Source: Candidatus Avimicrobium faecavium (lineage in GTDB: Bacteria > Bacillota > Clostridia > Oscillospirales > Ruminococcaceae). Taken from it: DNA of 15,764 bases. Location of the stretch: contig CAJFQR010000024.1 of assembly GCA_904419105.1 (NCBI GenBank), positions 1 to 15,764 on the forward strand, given 5' to 3'. Position 1 is the first letter of the stretch. Every line of letters begins with the position of its first letter. The translations under genes were made by a program, and so were the position numbers. The notes under the pieces are model-generated. The model was not told where the DNA came from and did no database searches. It worked only from the letters and a program-made list of their open reading frames with translations. This document shows positions 14,482 to 15,764 of this stretch, piece by piece.

Positions 14482-14571
14482 CAAAAGAAAAAAGACATAC
14501 ATACCCTGGACAACACAACAACGACACCTTGCTCGGTGCTTACAGTGTTATTCAGTTTGGTATGTATGTCT
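14482..14571 (-). promoter_or_regulatory. Terminator-like hairpin in the excisionase operon leader (attenuator)
   Basis: Perfect 13-bp inverted repeat AGACATACATACC/GGTATGTATGTCT (14571-14559 with 14505-14493, minus strand), followed at once by TTTTTTCTTTT. The 53-base loop contains nested CACC/GGTG and ACAC/GTGT pairs. It lies between the promoter (14633-14662) and the start codon, so it would stop transcription before the operon unless opened. Confidence 0.7.
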
Positions 14572-14610
14572 GTTCGACTTAAAAATGCTGGCAGTGTACC
14601 AGCTGTGCAT
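14548..14610 (-). CDS. Possible 20-residue leader peptide
   Basis: A short frame starting ATG at 14610, about 16 bases after the predicted transcription start, and ending TAA at 14548: MHSWYTASIFKSNRHTYQTE. Codons 14-18 cover the left arm of the leader hairpin, so a ribosome here would prevent the terminator stem from forming. The ribosome binding site is weak (AAAGAA). Suggestive only; a chance frame of this size is common. Confidence 0.3.
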   Translation of the reverse strand: MHSWYTASIFKSNRHTYQTE

Positions 14611-14632
14611 AGAACAAATATTCTTTAATTAC

Positions 14633-14662
14633 ATTATAACATGATGAGTTTTGATTTGTCAA
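14633..14662 (-). promoter_or_regulatory. Strong sigma-A promoter for the excisionase operon
   Basis: Minus strand: consensus TTGACA (14662-14657), 18-bp spacer, consensus TATAAT (14638-14633). The predicted start near 14626 gives a leader of about 168 bases before the ATG at 14458. Confidence 0.88.
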
Positions 14663-14795
14663 GAGAATCCCATTCGGTGAGTAAGACATAAAAGATCGCA
14701 AAAAACATGGCTTGCAGTTTCCCGTTAAAATGAAGTATTGCATTTATTTCAAAAAGGAACCACAAACCATACTAATCGCAATCCTACCACCTTAG
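14663..14795. other. Short AT-rich gap downstream of the restriction gene
   Basis: Between the restriction endonuclease stop and the operon promoter. I see no gene and no strong terminator hairpin here. Confidence 0.5.
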
Positions 14796-15764
14796 TTAGT
14801 TGTCATCGCCATTTACAACCCAAATCTTTTTGAGAGGAATCAGCTCTTTGATTTCATCATCCAACTGATCGTAGTAGCGCAAGAACTCCTCGATAATTTC
14901 TTTGTGGGTCCAAAGCCGAATTTCAAAGAACTGTTTGGCCGTCTCGTTGATGACTGAAGATTTGAACCCACTCCATGACACTAACAGGCCATATTCGGCA
15001 CCAAAATTTTTCATCACGCCGCCCAACTGATCTAAAACAATCCGATCCACTGGCGCGTCTGTGGACTTAACCTGAACACAGATTTTGGGGCTTCCAAAAC
15101 CAAGCGTACCCGCAGATGCCAGAATATCTACACCTTTATCCGGCCCAGCTGGACTAACGTATGTAGTGAACCCCTTTGCTCGAAGAATGGCATCTACAAT
15201 TTTTGCTAAACCATGCCCCTTAGTCTTTTGGATTATCAGATTTGTAATAACCCCCAAGGCTTCATTTTCAATATCACGCACTTCGTCATCATCCTGTTGG
15301 TCGTGCGAAGTAATTTGAGGAACTTTCTTTCCCTGCTTATGAGCGTAGATGACTGCTTTTATGCGATCTTCCTGCTTAATACGGCAAATGGTCATAAAGG
15401 CACCAAAGGAATATAAGATGTCCTGGTCAAAAGCTGTACGCGGGATATCACAGGCAAACCAGTCAACTTGATGCGCGTGATAGTAAGGATTATCGTTATT
15501 AGGTAAGAATTCATAATCCCCCGTGATTTTGCCAAAATGAATCACAGGCTTAATCTTGCTGGGTAGGACAACGATCTCTCCCTTTTTTATCTCATGGGCA
15601 AACGGCCATACCTGGCTTGCCCAGTTCATCGCTGTTTTTACCTTTACATCTGGGTTATTGTCCACAAAGTATTGCTGTAAGTCCTGCTTGGTGTGGAACT
15701 GCATGATTGATTCAGAAAGATTGTCCCAGGTGCAGTATACCCTATTATCTTCAAGAAATTTATT
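14796..15764 (-). CDS. Mrr-type restriction endonuclease, N-terminus cut by window edge
   Basis: Probable type IV (modification-dependent) restriction enzyme. 322 residues are visible and the frame is still open at the right edge. The ATG at 15704 has no ribosome binding site, and the 20 codons before it (including VYCTWDNLSES) continue the expected fold, so the true start lies outside. Counting from the first visible codon, residues 10-130 (WASQVWPFAHEIKKGEIVVLPSK, then FGKITGDYEF and IPRTAF) resemble the EVE/PUA-like N-terminal domain of Mrr-cat proteins, thought to read modified bases. Residues about 183-295 form the Mrr_cat nuclease: GPDKGVDIL with Asp213, and CVQVKS with Gln231 and Lys233, the D...QxK form of the PD-(D/E)xK site. 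Low-GC compared with the core genes, consistent with acquired cargo. Confidence 0.85.
   Translation of the reverse strand, partial: NKFLEDNRVYCTWDNLSESIMQFHTKQDLQQYFVDNNPDVKVKTAMNWASQVWPFAHEIKKGEIVVLPSKIKPVIHFGKITGDYEFLPNNDNPYYHAHQVDWFACDIPRTAFDQDILYSFGAFMTICRIKQEDRIKAVIYAHKQGKKVPQITSHDQQDDDEVRDIENEALGVITNLIIQKTKGHGLAKIVDAILRAKGFTTYVSPAGPDKGVDILASAGTLGFGSPKICVQVKSTDAPVDRIVLDQLGGVMKNFGAEYGLLVSWSGFKSSVINETAKQFFEIRLWTHKEIIEEFLRYYDQLDDEIKELIPLKKIWVVNGDDN

Noticed and set aside
14459..14527. Upstream GTG start for the excisionase-like gene
   Set aside because: The extra 23 residues come from the leader hairpin and T-run region; the ATG at 14458 has a strong AGGAGG site.

Overview
The window reads as chromosome of a spore-forming, GC-rich member of the Clostridia (Bacillota), probably Oscillospirales. 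This is inferred from a spoIIGA-sigE pair (pro-sigma-E and its processing protease), a DUF1540 cysteine-rich protein, recA-recX, and Bacillota-style Shine-Dalgarno and sigma-A promoter sequences. No species can be named from the sequence alone.

Positions 1-11400 are core chromosome. In order: recX (cut by the left edge) and recA on the minus strand; a DUF1540 protein, a peptidase E-like S51 protease and queH on the plus strand; sigE and spoIIGA on the minus strand; recQ and a citramalate-synthase-like gene on the minus strand; nth on the plus strand; then a PC4-like protein (YdbC family) and a YebC/PmpR regulator on the minus strand. Strong intrinsic terminators separate most transcription units. 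DNA repair genes (recA, recX, recQ, nth) are frequent, but they do not form one operon.

The citramalate-synthase-like protein is the most unusual core gene. Its fold and C-terminal regulatory domain are recognisable, but the metal-binding Asp and both metal-binding His are replaced, so it is probably not a normal citramalate or isopropylmalate synthase.

From about 11480 the character changes. A tRNA-Thr(CGU) gene is followed by a tyrosine recombinase transcribed towards it, and base composition drops in GC. This is the end of an integrative element that entered at the 3' end of the tRNA and continues past the right edge. Its visible part holds the integrase, about 950 bp of hairpin- and repeat-rich DNA without a convincing gene, and a two-gene operon for an excisionase-like protein and a winged-helix protein. 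That operon has a strong promoter and a long leader containing a terminator hairpin and a possible leader peptide. The last feature is a Mrr-type restriction endonuclease with a probable EVE/PUA-like N-terminal domain, whose start lies beyond the window.

The best candidates for undescribed biology are the metal-site-less citramalate synthase homologue, the attenuator-like leader of the excisionase operon, and the structured repeat region between the operon and the integrase.
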